Assembly (NCBI GenBank): GCA_965204245.1 | Contig: CBDBED010000013.1 | Coordinates: forward strand, 186,001-250,000 | Direction: 5' to 3' | DNA from: JAAXIE01 sp965204245 | GTDB lineage: Bacteria; Chloroflexota; Dehalococcoidia; Lucifugimonadales; JAAXIE01 | Length of the DNA: 64,000 nucleotides | Shown here: positions 57,237-64,000 of the stretch, piece by piece | How positions within the stretch are numbered: the first letter of the stretch is position 1 | How the letters are laid out: every line of letters starts with the position of its first letter | Notes under the pieces: model-generated | What the model saw: only the letters and a program-made list of their open reading frames with translations | Told to the model about the DNA's origin: nothing | Databases searched by the model: none | Made by a program: the position numbers and the translations under genes

Positions 57237-59956
57237 CGTTGGTTATACAACCCGATCAAGAAGAGGACCCTAGGACGGTGCGCTTAGCCGTCCACTACCA
57301 AGGCCACACTGGGATGACCGCAGAATTCAATCCCAATACACCCGCCCCTATCACTCTGAAGACCATCCAGAGGATTCATGACCAGTTGAACAAGAAGGTA
57401 GCCGTATCAGCGAAGAGTCTGACTGACGCTGTAGCGGCAAAGGGTGTTCGGGAAGAATTCTACAAACGGATCGCAACGGGATGGACTCTACGACAACAGA
57501 AGAAAGCAAAAGGAACTGCATCCCAGCGACATGCGTACCGAGAAGCCGTTCTTCGGCACTTGATTCGTACTATTTTCGGGTGGATTCTTAAGGAGGACGG
57601 AAAGCTGCCACCAGAGGCCTTCGACGAAGCCTTCGCCAGGAGAGAGGCGGCTGGAACGTATCACAACGATATACTGACTTTCCTTTTCCACGAGCGGCTC
57701 AACAAGTCCGAGGGAGAACGGACGCCGCACCCAGCCCCAGCAATTGATAAAGCATTGGCAGAGAGTCGCTTCCTGAACGGCTCCCTTTTTGCCGTACATA
57801 GAGACGACAGCCTCTTGCAGTTGGCGGACGAAGACTACTTCGGCACGGATCCCGGACAGCCGGGATTGTATACTATTCTTAATGAATATGACTGGACTGC
57901 CTCAGAGCATACTCCCCAAAGCAGTGACCAGACCATCGATCCAGAGGTCCTGAGCAATCTGTTCGAAAACCTCATCGCCGCCACCAAGTTCGGCGAAGAG
58001 GTGCCGGACAAAATGCCAGCAGGCACTTACTACACTCCATCGGACATTGCCTTGGAGATGGTCAAGGACGCGTTATCCGCCGCGGTCAAGGAGCAAGCTC
58101 CGCAGGGATGGACCCGCAAAGACCTGCTTGAACTATTCGGTGACGAAGATGCTCCGGTCCCAGATTTCATCAGTGCCAGCGAACGGCAACGCCTAATAGC
58201 TCGGATTAGAGGACTCACCGTCTACGACCCATCTGTCGGATCAGGTGAATTTCCGTTCGTTAGTGCGCTGGCCATCAAGTGCGCTCTCAGAAAGCTAGGC
58301 GTTGTTGAGGACAATGCTGAGTTGACCCGAGACATTATCAGTAGGCAGATATTCGCCCAAGACATCAATCCCATGGCCGTCCAGGTTACGCGTCTACGGC
58401 TATTTGTAGCGATCATTGCGGCCGAGTCCGCGGCCCGACTTGATGTACAACGACTGCCCCTCCCGAATCTTGAAGGCAAGATAATCTGCGCCGACACCTT
58501 GTGCACCGTTGCAGATTGGAATTGGTCCCCTATAAAAAGCGGCACCCTTCAATCCACCATTGACGAGATCAACCAATCTCTTTCGCAGGTCGCTGCCATC
58601 AGAGAGCAATGGCAATCAGCGCATGATGAGACTATCAAGGGATTGCTGCGGGAGCAGGATGCCGAAGCACGCAAGCACCTTCGGGCTGTGCTGCGCGGGA
58701 GAATGGCCAACGAAGAGACAGTCAACTTCGCCTCCCATCCCTTGCTCGACCCTGATGCACCTCCCGCCAAAACTGACCCCCGACTACTGTTCTACGATGG
58801 GAAGCGAGATGAATTCGATATTGTAATAGGCAACCCGCCGTATGAGAGCGTGAATCGAGACCTCACTGTGGAAAAGAATGCCACACAACAGGAACGCGAT
58901 GAACTGAAAAAGAAACGTCAGGACAGGCGTAAGTGGTTGACCCAGCAAAAGATGTACTCGACTACTGCGGGGAACGACCTCTACAACCTTATGGTTGAGG
59001 CGGCCCTGGCCCTAGTCAAGCGTAACGATGGTGTCGTTACGATGATCGTGCCCTTATCAATCTGTTTCGGGCAGGACCAACACGCACTTCGTCGTCTCTT
59101 CGAATCTAAATGCCGTAGCATCGCTCTTCGCAATCAGGATATAAGACCTGACAAAACCTTCCACGATAGCCCGGTGGAACATCCCGCGAATAGCCAGCGA
59201 ACCACGATCGTGACCGCAATCACCGGCGCGCCGAAGCCAATTATCGAATTGAGTGGTGCCAATAAGTGGCGGAAGTCAGAGAGACACCAATACCTCTCCT
59301 CGAGGCCTATTTCGCTTCCCAAGCAACAGGGCGCCCCTGTCGACGCCAAGTTAGATTCGCAGTGGGAGAGAATCCCTACCCCGGAGCTTCGTCAACTTAC
59401 AGACGCCATGAGATCAGCACCTACGAAAATTCGGGACCTGAAGCTCCTAGGAGACAACCCCTTCAATTTAGCCTTTCCCCTAACCGCAAGGTACTTCATC
59501 ACTGCGGTTCCTCTTGGAAGACTCAGAAGAGGTGAGTTAGGATTCCCAATTAGCGACGAGGCGAATTTCGAATTGGCGATGGCGGCAGCTAACGGCCACG
59601 CAGCCTTTGCTTGGTGGAAGGCCTTCGGCGATGCCTTTCACATCAACCCGCACGAAGTTGGCGCGATCGCCATACCTGTACCTTGGATGGAGGATCATGA
59701 AACCAGAACGAGGGCGAGGTCGCTCGGGCATGACCTGCTGCTAGCAATCAACGATGCCAATATTGAACGGATAACGACGGGTACTAATAGCTCCGAGCAG
59801 GACAGCCTTAACTTCCATAAGCACGCACCGCAAACGGTCCAAGCCATCGACAAGCTTTATCTAGAGTCATTGGGGCTTCCACCAAACCCACTATTGGGCC
59901 AGCTACATGACCTCCGAGGTGATAGCACCTGGCACCTAGGAGCTGAGCGCTATTAG
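57215..59956 (+). CDS. type IIG-like restriction-modification protein, methyltransferase and specificity part
   Basis: A 913-residue N6-adenine methyltransferase with a target-recognition region, of the Eco57I/type IIG style. Seen: TYYTPSDIALEMV near 271, motif I VYDPSVGSGEFPF at 337-347, AQDINPMAVQVTRLRL near 381 and motif IV IGNPPYE at 538-544; the C-terminal 350 residues are the likely specificity domain. The GTG start is only the first start in this frame: the frame is open back through 57176 with a sequence (LDAAIAGIAFAKT) that continues the nuclease protein, so both frames most likely derive from one gene of about 1,190 residues. It overlaps the first frame by 22 bases. Confidence 0.88.
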   Translation: MPLKMSVTLVIQPDQEEDPRTVRLAVHYQGHTGMTAEFNPNTPAPITLKTIQRIHDQLNKKVAVSAKSLTDAVAAKGVREEFYKRIATGWTLRQQKKAKGTASQRHAYREAVLRHLIRTIFGWILKEDGKLPPEAFDEAFARREAAGTYHNDILTFLFHERLNKSEGERTPHPAPAIDKALAESRFLNGSLFAVHRDDSLLQLADEDYFGTDPGQPGLYTILNEYDWTASEHTPQSSDQTIDPEVLSNLFENLIAATKFGEEVPDKMPAGTYYTPSDIALEMVKDALSAAVKEQAPQGWTRKDLLELFGDEDAPVPDFISASERQRLIARIRGLTVYDPSVGSGEFPFVSALAIKCALRKLGVVEDNAELTRDIISRQIFAQDINPMAVQVTRLRLFVAIIAAESAARLDVQRLPLPNLEGKIICADTLCTVADWNWSPIKSGTLQSTIDEINQSLSQVAAIREQWQSAHDETIKGLLREQDAEARKHLRAVLRGRMANEETVNFASHPLLDPDAPPAKTDPRLLFYDGKRDEFDIVIGNPPYESVNRDLTVEKNATQQERDELKKKRQDRRKWLTQQKMYSTTAGNDLYNLMVEAALALVKRNDGVVTMIVPLSICFGQDQHALRRLFESKCRSIALRNQDIRPDKTFHDSPVEHPANSQRTTIVTAITGAPKPIIELSGANKWRKSERHQYLSSRPISLPKQQGAPVDAKLDSQWERIPTPELRQLTDAMRSAPTKIRDLKLLGDNPFNLAFPLTARYFITAVPLGRLRRGELGFPISDEANFELAMAAANGHAAFAWWKAFGDAFHINPHEVGAIAIPVPWMEDHETRTRARSLGHDLLLAINDANIERITTGTNSSEQDSLNFHKHAPQTVQAIDKLYLESLGLPPNPLLGQLHDLRGDSTWHLGAERY

Positions 59957-59972
59957 GGCTCGCGCTATTGGG

Positions 59973-60188
59973 TTAGGCAGTGACCGCCAGCATAACACGG
60001 AGCGCGCCTATAAAATGCACTTCGACCGTGGCGTACTGGTCCTTAGATTCTCGGAACGTGTCACATGCGCTAGCCAGTTGTTCCATTTGGTCTCGATTCA
60101 GCGGAAAGCTGACAGTACTATTGGGTCGTACCCAATCTGGCCTTGGTGCTGGTATATCGGTGGTGATTCTAACTAGGTCTTTGGCCAT
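59973..60188 (-). CDS. small hypothetical protein beside the restriction gene
   Basis: A 71-residue protein (AKDLVRITTDIPAPRPDWVRP, FPLNRDQMEQLASACDTFRE, VEVHFIGALRVMLAV). ATG follows GGAGGGAAG by about 7 bases. It is convergent with the restriction-modification gene, 16 bases apart. No family is recognised; the composition is protein-like rather than a shadow frame. Confidence 0.5.
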   Translation of the reverse strand: MAKDLVRITTDIPAPRPDWVRPNSTVSFPLNRDQMEQLASACDTFRESKDQYATVEVHFIGALRVMLAVTA

Positions 60189-60439
60189 AAAGCTCTTCCC
60201 TCCATAATCTCACCGGCATGGTAGGCACGATAGGATAGAACAGAAGCGCAATTGGCGTTACATCATTGCAGGTGGCGGTTAGTGGATACCTACCTGGGTC
60301 GTCGCCATCGTCTTGCCCAACCATGCTACCAATGAGACACCAGCCCGCGCTGCCATGCCCGATTTCACTCACAACCCGCCCCACTCTAACATCAAGCTAG
60401 TCCCATATTGCCCTCTACCCATAACCGAAAGGAGAAGCC

Positions 60440-60721
60440 ATGGCCACTTCCAGCCAGCCATCTCAAGCCGCCCGCACCCACCTCCGCCTTCCCCTTCACC
60501 TCGACCCCCAACCCGAAGGCGGGTGGACCATCACCTCCCCTCTAGTCCCGGGGTTAGTCACAGAGGCGGACACCCTAGCCGACGTGATGCCCAATGTCCT
60601 CGATGCTTGGCAAACTATCTTGGAGATATACGAAGACGAGGGCCGTCCCCTGCCAGCCGGGCTTTACGACCTCGAAGTATCCACCGAGCCCCTTACCCTC
60701 GATATCCTCATCCCAGGATGA
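60440..60721 (+). CDS. HicB-like antitoxin, solitary
   Basis: A 93-residue HicB/DUF1902-like protein: LRLPLHLDPQPEGGWTITSPLVPGLVTEADTLADVMPNVLDAW covers the partial RNase-H fold, with a basic, Ser/Gln-rich start and an acidic middle (EIYEDEGRPLP). ATG 60440 follows AAAGGAGAAG. No HicA-type toxin is adjacent. This is the third HicB-like gene within 8 kb, none with HicA. Confidence 0.72.
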   Translation: MATSSQPSQAARTHLRLPLHLDPQPEGGWTITSPLVPGLVTEADTLADVMPNVLDAWQTILEIYEDEGRPLPAGLYDLEVSTEPLTLDILIPG

Positions 60722-60743
60722 CCTACCCCTGACACTCCACCCC

Positions 60744-60772
60744 TTGCGAAACGGCCCGAACTAATGTACCAT
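60744..60772 (+). promoter_or_regulatory. possible promoter reading into the repeat array
   Basis: TTGCGA at 60744-60749, a 17-base spacer and TACCAT at 60767-60772. No convincing gene follows for over 400 bases; a transcript would run through the 24-mers and the structured array. Confidence 0.4.
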
Positions 60773-60852
60773 ACCCCCATGATGATGAACGCGCCAGACA
60801 TATCCCCCAGCAACCGCCCAACCCGCTCCCCCGTTCGCCCTGCGCCAAGCCA

Positions 60853-60907
60853 AAGGGCCTGTCCTGAGCGGAGTCCAAGGGCCTGCCCTGAGCGAGGTCG
60901 AAGGGCC
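60853..60907. repeat. 24-bp imperfect tandem repeat
   Basis: Units at 60853-60876 and 60877-60900, each starting AAGGGCCTG and containing CCTGAGCG, then a partial AAGGGCC to 60907. Related sequence flanks the 67-bp repeats at 54350, so this is a dispersed repeat family. Confidence 0.8.
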
Positions 60908-60925
60908 CCCAAAATGACCCTCTCC

Positions 60926-61125
60926 GAAATGTCACACTGTGACATTTCTCCAGATACGAAAATGTCACACACGCCTCAAAAGTGTGACGTCTGTGACGTC
61001 CCCAGATACGAAAAACACGTCACACTTTTTCGTATCTGGCCAGCTAGGGAAATGTCACAAATGTCACACTTCTCAGATACGAAAAACAAATTTCAGCTAC
61101 GAAAACTGTGACATTGTGACATTTC
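60926..61125. repeat. structured repeat array, locus B (TGTGACAT/ATGTCACA core)
   Basis: Starts with a perfect 11-1-11 palindrome: GAAATGTCACA (60926-60936), one base, TGTGACATTTC (60938-60948). CCAGATACGAAAA follows at 60950-60962. TGTGACGTC is tandem at 60983-61000. A perfect 14-bp inverted repeat CCAGATACGAAAAA / TTTTTCGTATCTGG spans 61002-61039. Then GGCCAGCTA, ATGTCACA in tandem (61052-61068), CAGATACGAAAAA (61074-61086), CAGCTACGAAAA (61094-61105) and TGTGACAT in tandem (61107-61122). Same grammar as locus A with a different core octamer. Confidence 0.9.
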
Positions 61126-61137
61126 TCAACCCCGCAA

Positions 61138-61167
61138 TTGACCCCCAACCCGCCCTTGCGCTACCAT
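61138..61167 (+). promoter_or_regulatory. promoter of the two-domain VOC gene
   Basis: TTGACC at 61138-61143, 18-base spacer, TACCAT at 61162-61167. It begins 13 bases after the structured array, so the array sits where an upstream operator would. Confidence 0.55.
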
Positions 61168-61211
61168 AACCCCAGTTACGATGCCCTACCTTCCAGCGAG
61201 AGGAGCTAAGT

Positions 61212-62435
61212 ATGGCCACTACCCAGCAACGCACCTATGACGTCGGCGGCGTCAAGCTCGACCGCCCCTTCAAGATTCGACGCCTCGGCCACTTCGGCTT
61301 CAACGTCACCAACATGGACGCCTCCAAGCATTTCTACAACACCCTCCTCGGCTTCAACATCTCCGACATCCTCGATTTCGCCGGGCGCTCCCCCGCCCTC
61401 GAGGGTATCAAGGAGACCAAGGGCTATTTCATGCACCACGGCGGCGATCACCACGCCTTCGTCATCTTCCCCAAGCAGGCCCTCGACGCCATGGGCCGTG
61501 GCAGCGGCCACGAGGGCGACGGCGACGTGACCGTCAACCAGATTACTTGGCAGTGCGGCTCCCTCCAAGAGGTCATGGAGGGCGAGACTTATTTCGCCGA
61601 GCACGAGGTCCCCATCCGGCGCACCGGTCGCGACGCACCCGGCAGCAACTGGCACACCTACGTCTGGGACCCCGACGACCACATCAACGAGCTTTATTAC
61701 GGCATCGAGCAGTTCGGCTGGCTGCGGCGCTCCAAGCCCCAGTCCCTCTACTATCGCAGCTTCCGCGAAAAGCCCGACCTGCCCCAGATATCCGAGTGGG
61801 ACGAGGTAGCCGAGGCCGAGGCCAACGGCATCAACGTCTTCGAAGGCACCTACGACGGCGCGGGCCTGCCCTCCAAGTATGACGTTCAGGGCATCATGCT
61901 CCCCCGCCCCTTCAAGATCACCAAAATCGGCCCTGTCGACCTCTTCGTCAACGACATAGCCCGCGCCACTGATTTCTACGTCAACGAACTCGGCTTCGTC
62001 CTCACCGAAGAAACAAATTACAACGGCCACCGCTGCGTGTTTCTCCGCAACGGCAACGAACACCACAGCTTGGCCCTGTTCCCCAAGGCCCTGCGCTCCG
62101 AGCTTGGCTGCAGCCCCCACACCTCCTGCGCCTCCTTCGGCCTCGAGGTCGGCACTTATCAGCAGCTAAAGGACTGCGTTAGTTTCCTCAAGGAGCACGG
62201 CGTAATCTTCCGCGAGATGCCCGAAGAACTCCACCCCGGCGTCGACTATGTTGCCTACGCCCAAGACCCCGACGGCCACCTGCTCCAGATTTACTACTAC
62301 ATGGAGCAACTCGGCTGGCAGGGCAAGCCCCGACCCAAGGAAATGCGACGCCAGAAGAACGGCGAATGGCCCGAGACCTTGGAGCCCCTGTCCGACACCT
62401 ACGTCGACCAGGTCTACCAAGGCCCCCTCGGCTAA
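61212..62435 (+). CDS. two-domain VOC (extradiol dioxygenase/glyoxalase-like) protein
   Basis: A 407-residue protein with two vicinal-oxygen-chelate domains (about 20-175 and 228-375). The first has a full set of candidate ligands: H27 in RRLGHFGF, the HHAF pair near 80 and Glu in HINELYYG near 165. In the second domain the matching sites read IGPVDLFV, EHHSLALF and HLLQIYYY, so the first His and the last Glu are lost and metal binding is doubtful. This layout fits extradiol ring-cleavage enzymes. ATG 61212 follows AGAGGAG. Ends before a strong terminator. Another VOC gene and a luciferase-like monooxygenase lie beyond it. Confidence 0.85.
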   Translation: MATTQQRTYDVGGVKLDRPFKIRRLGHFGFNVTNMDASKHFYNTLLGFNISDILDFAGRSPALEGIKETKGYFMHHGGDHHAFVIFPKQALDAMGRGSGHEGDGDVTVNQITWQCGSLQEVMEGETYFAEHEVPIRRTGRDAPGSNWHTYVWDPDDHINELYYGIEQFGWLRRSKPQSLYYRSFREKPDLPQISEWDEVAEAEANGINVFEGTYDGAGLPSKYDVQGIMLPRPFKITKIGPVDLFVNDIARATDFYVNELGFVLTEETNYNGHRCVFLRNGNEHHSLALFPKALRSELGCSPHTSCASFGLEVGTYQQLKDCVSFLKEHGVIFREMPEELHPGVDYVAYAQDPDGHLLQIYYYMEQLGWQGKPRPKEMRRQKNGEWPETLEPLSDTYVDQVYQGPLG

Positions 62436-62461
62436 CCCCACCCCATACCGAACGCAAAGGA

Positions 62462-62489
62462 AAGGGCCCGCATTCGCGGGCCCTTCTTC
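62462..62489. terminator. bidirectional terminator
   Basis: GGGCCCGC (62464-62471) pairs with GCGGGCCC (62476-62483) around ATTC, with A-T pairs extending the stem and TTCTTC after it. It separates two convergent genes. Confidence 0.85.
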
Positions 62490-62509
62490 ATTAGCCGAGT
62501 CGAGTAGCC

Positions 62510-63580
62510 TTACCTGAACGCGGGCATGACCTCTTCGCCGAAGAGTTTCATCGACTTCATGGATAGGTCGGTGGAGACGACGCCTGGGCGGTGATTGCAG
62601 CATAGGACGTCGTAGCCGATGCGCTCCTTCTGCTTTTCGATCTGCTTGATGACGGTGTCGGGGCTGCCTATGAGGGCGAGGCCGTTGTCGATCCAGAAGT
62701 CGTAACTCTGGGACTGCTCGCGGAAGACGCGGGCCAGTTCCTGGTTGGTGGGGCTGTTGTCGTTGCCCCGGAAACCGACGCGGGTGTTGGCGATGAACTC
62801 GGGGCCTAGGTTGCGGGAGGTCATGAGGGCGGGTTCAATTTCCTCGCGGGCCTTCTCATCGGTTTCGGCCACGTGGACGGCCCGCATGAGGAATGTGCGT
62901 GGCATGGGGCCGTGGTGGTTGTACTCCTTCCAGTTTCTGCGCCAGAAGTCGAATTTCTCGGCCACCACTTCATCGGTGTCGATGTTCTGAGAGACGTCGT
63001 AGTTGTGCTTGGCGGCGAACTCAAAGGAGGGCTCGCTATGGGCGGCGATCCAGACAGGTGGATGGGGCTTCTGATAGGGCTTGGGGTTGGTGAAGACCTC
63101 GTCCATCTGCCAGTACTTGCCGTGGTGGGTAACTTCATCTTGGGTCCAAGCCTTGATGATGACGTCGAAGGCTTCGCTGAACATTTCGCGGCGTTGGAAG
63201 AAGTCGAGGTTGTAGCGCATGAATTCGTGTTCGTGGACGCCAGCACCCACGCCGAACTCGAGGCGGCCGCGGGATAGCTGGTCGAGCATGGCGCATTCCT
63301 GGGCCAGCCGGATGGGATGGTGGAAGGGTAGCTGGTAGATCATCACGCCGAGGCGGAGGTCGGTGGTGTTACGGGCCACGGCAGTGAGGTAGACGTTGGG
63401 TGCAGTCAGGTGGCTGACGTAGGAATTCTGGTGCTCGATGATGTAGTAGCTCTCGTAGCCGAGTTTTTCGGCCAACTGGGCTTCTTCAATGTGCATCTTG
63501 TAGACATCGGCGGCGGTGTCGGCCGTGGTCATGTCGTGGGCTTGGAAGCCGTCCCAGATGGCGAATTCAAGATTTCCCAT
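62510..63580 (-). CDS. LLM-class flavin-dependent oxidoreductase (luciferase-like monooxygenase)
   Basis: A 356-residue TIM-barrel FMNH2-dependent monooxygenase. Seen: MGNLEFAIWDGFQAHDM at the start, AQLAEKLGYESYYIIEHQN near 35-53, LGVMIYQLPFHHPIRLAQECAMLDQLSRGRLEFGVGAGVHEHE near 76-118 and GSPDTVIKQIEKQKE near 311, all standard for bacterial luciferase relatives. Reduced flavin comes from a separate reductase. Marine Chloroflexota carry many paralogues, thought to oxidise recalcitrant organics. Same strand as the VOC gene upstream, but with a hairpin between them. Confidence 0.92.
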   Translation of the reverse strand: MGNLEFAIWDGFQAHDMTTADTAADVYKMHIEEAQLAEKLGYESYYIIEHQNSYVSHLTAPNVYLTAVARNTTDLRLGVMIYQLPFHHPIRLAQECAMLDQLSRGRLEFGVGAGVHEHEFMRYNLDFFQRREMFSEAFDVIIKAWTQDEVTHHGKYWQMDEVFTNPKPYQKPHPPVWIAAHSEPSFEFAAKHNYDVSQNIDTDEVVAEKFDFWRRNWKEYNHHGPMPRTFLMRAVHVAETDEKAREEIEPALMTSRNLGPEFIANTRVGFRGNDNSPTNQELARVFREQSQSYDFWIDNGLALIGSPDTVIKQIEKQKERIGYDVLCCNHRPGVVSTDLSMKSMKLFGEEVMPAFR

Positions 63581-63610
63581 CCGCTCAACCTCCTCGTGGT
63601 TTATTTATGC

Positions 63611-63646
63611 AAAGCCGGAGGCCAGCTTTCGTCGGCCTCCGGCTTT
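63611..63646 (-). terminator. hairpin terminator after the edge VOC gene
   Basis: A perfect 13-bp inverted repeat: AAAGCCGGAGGCC (63611-63623) and GGCCTCCGGCTTT (63634-63646) with a 10-base loop. It lies 24 bases after the stop of the minus-strand VOC gene. Confidence 0.8.
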
Positions 63647-63670
63647 AGTGTCAGGTGTCCAGATTTCAGG

Positions 63671-64000
63671 TTATGCCGGGGCCTTGCTGTAGTCGGCGTC
63701 GGGGATGGCTGCGGCGACGGGCTCGGGGGCGTTGATGTCCATGGGGTCGGCGCCGCCGGGGGTGGCCTTCATGTAGGCGAGGCCCTCTTCCTGGGTGGCG
63801 TAGGTGTCGCAGAAGAGTTCCATCTCGATGCCGTCGGGGTCGAGGAAGTAGACGCTGCGAGTCATGCCGTGGTCGACGATGTGATCGATGATGGTGTTGT
63901 TGTCAATCAGTCGCTGGTGGGCTTCCTGAAGCTGGTCGTAGCTCTCGACGCGGAAGGCGAAGTGGTTGAGGCCAATCTGCTTGGTGGTACGGGGTTCGGC
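63671..64000 (-). CDS. VOC family protein (5' part outside the window)
   Basis: C-terminal part of a vicinal-oxygen-chelate protein; 109 codons are visible and the frame is open to the right edge. Seen: QIGLNHFAFRV (a metal His near the edge), the DHIVDHGMTRSVYFLDPDGIEMELF stretch with the final Glu ligand, then a loosely structured tail (GGADPMDINAPEPVAAAIPDA). Typical of single-domain glyoxalase/extradiol dioxygenase-like enzymes. Adjacent to the luciferase-like monooxygenase on the same strand, so a shared degradation role is plausible. Confidence 0.85.
   Translation of the reverse strand, partial: AEPRTTKQIGLNHFAFRVESYDQLQEAHQRLIDNNTIIDHIVDHGMTRSVYFLDPDGIEMELFCDTYATQEEGLAYMKATPGGADPMDINAPEPVAAAIPDADYSKAPA

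Noticed and set aside
60764..61111. A 115-codon open frame through the repeat array
   Set aside because: The predicted protein is only a translation of the repeated octamers (CDVCDVP, MSQMSH), and both strands are open there. No ribosome site. Treated as non-coding.
49764..61125. CRISPR array
   Set aside because: Repeats are short, palindromic and lack regular 30-40 base unique spacers; no cas genes are present.

Overview
The window looks like a chromosomal piece of a free-living, compactly organised member of the Chloroflexota, most likely from the Dehalococcoidia/SAR202 side. The evidence is indirect: moderately high GC, frequent TTG/GTG starts, an LL-diaminopimelate aminotransferase (dapL) route to lysine/cell wall, an archaeal-type phosphoglycerate mutase, a tmRNA whose tag reads GEREFALAA (close to the GERELVLAG tag I recall for Dehalococcoides), and a mix of CaiB-type CoA-transferase, Rieske oxygenase, flavin-dependent monooxygenase, VOC and amidohydrolase genes of the kind seen in marine lineages living on recalcitrant organic matter. 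No rRNA, tRNA, CRISPR array or intact insertion sequence was found.

Layout. 1-12 kb: end of a ferredoxin oxidoreductase, a threonine dehydratase-like enzyme, an AIR-synthase-like protein, a cupredoxin lipoprotein, the sliding clamp dnaN, then a catabolic set (arylsulfotransferase-like protein, CoA-transferase, NYN nuclease, Rieske oxygenase, amidohydrolase). 12-19 kb: DedA protein, glycosyltransferase, tmRNA gene ssrA with smpB, a C-terminal processing protease, and an HMG-CoA-synthase-like/DUF35 fusion next to a thiolase. 19-28.6 kb: a minus-strand housekeeping operon hflX-dapL-dapF-miaA-tpiA-apgM-pgk-prenyl synthase-like-tsaC (transcribed from tsaC). 28.7-37 kb: a plus-strand purine operon guaA-purD-(acidic protein)-purE-(HAD phosphatase)-purB-purC-(DUF3105)-purS. 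37-43 kb: a convergent histidine operon hisZ-hisG-(phospholipase C-like)-hisD-hisC-hisB. 43-48.7 kb: two SDR proteins, birA, two hot-dog proteins and a PHP hydrolase, divergent from a PEP-mutase/oxaloacetate-decarboxylase-like enzyme, then EVE.

49-61 kb is the accessory part: toxin-antitoxin-like pairs in several states of decay, solitary HicB-like proteins, a two-frame restriction-modification gene, long direct repeats, and two loci (49.76-49.83 kb and 60.93-61.13 kb) built on one unusual plan: CCAGATACG arms, tandem 8-9-mers and an 11-1-11 palindrome whose core differs between loci. These two loci are the best candidate here for an undescribed element. 61-64 kb returns to catabolic genes (two VOC proteins and a luciferase-like monooxygenase).

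Two themes recur. Several paralogues have lost the catalytic residues of their families (HMG-CoA-synthase-like, SDR, prenyl synthase, hot-dog pair). Several genes carry single-base frame breaks (purB, the restriction enzyme, a DUF4258 gene); these may be real decay or sequence errors. Promoters often show a TGC-extended -10 (TGCTAnAnT), at least two of them so close to the start codon that the mRNA would be leaderless or nearly so. All protein functions are read from motifs and family resemblance, without database searches.
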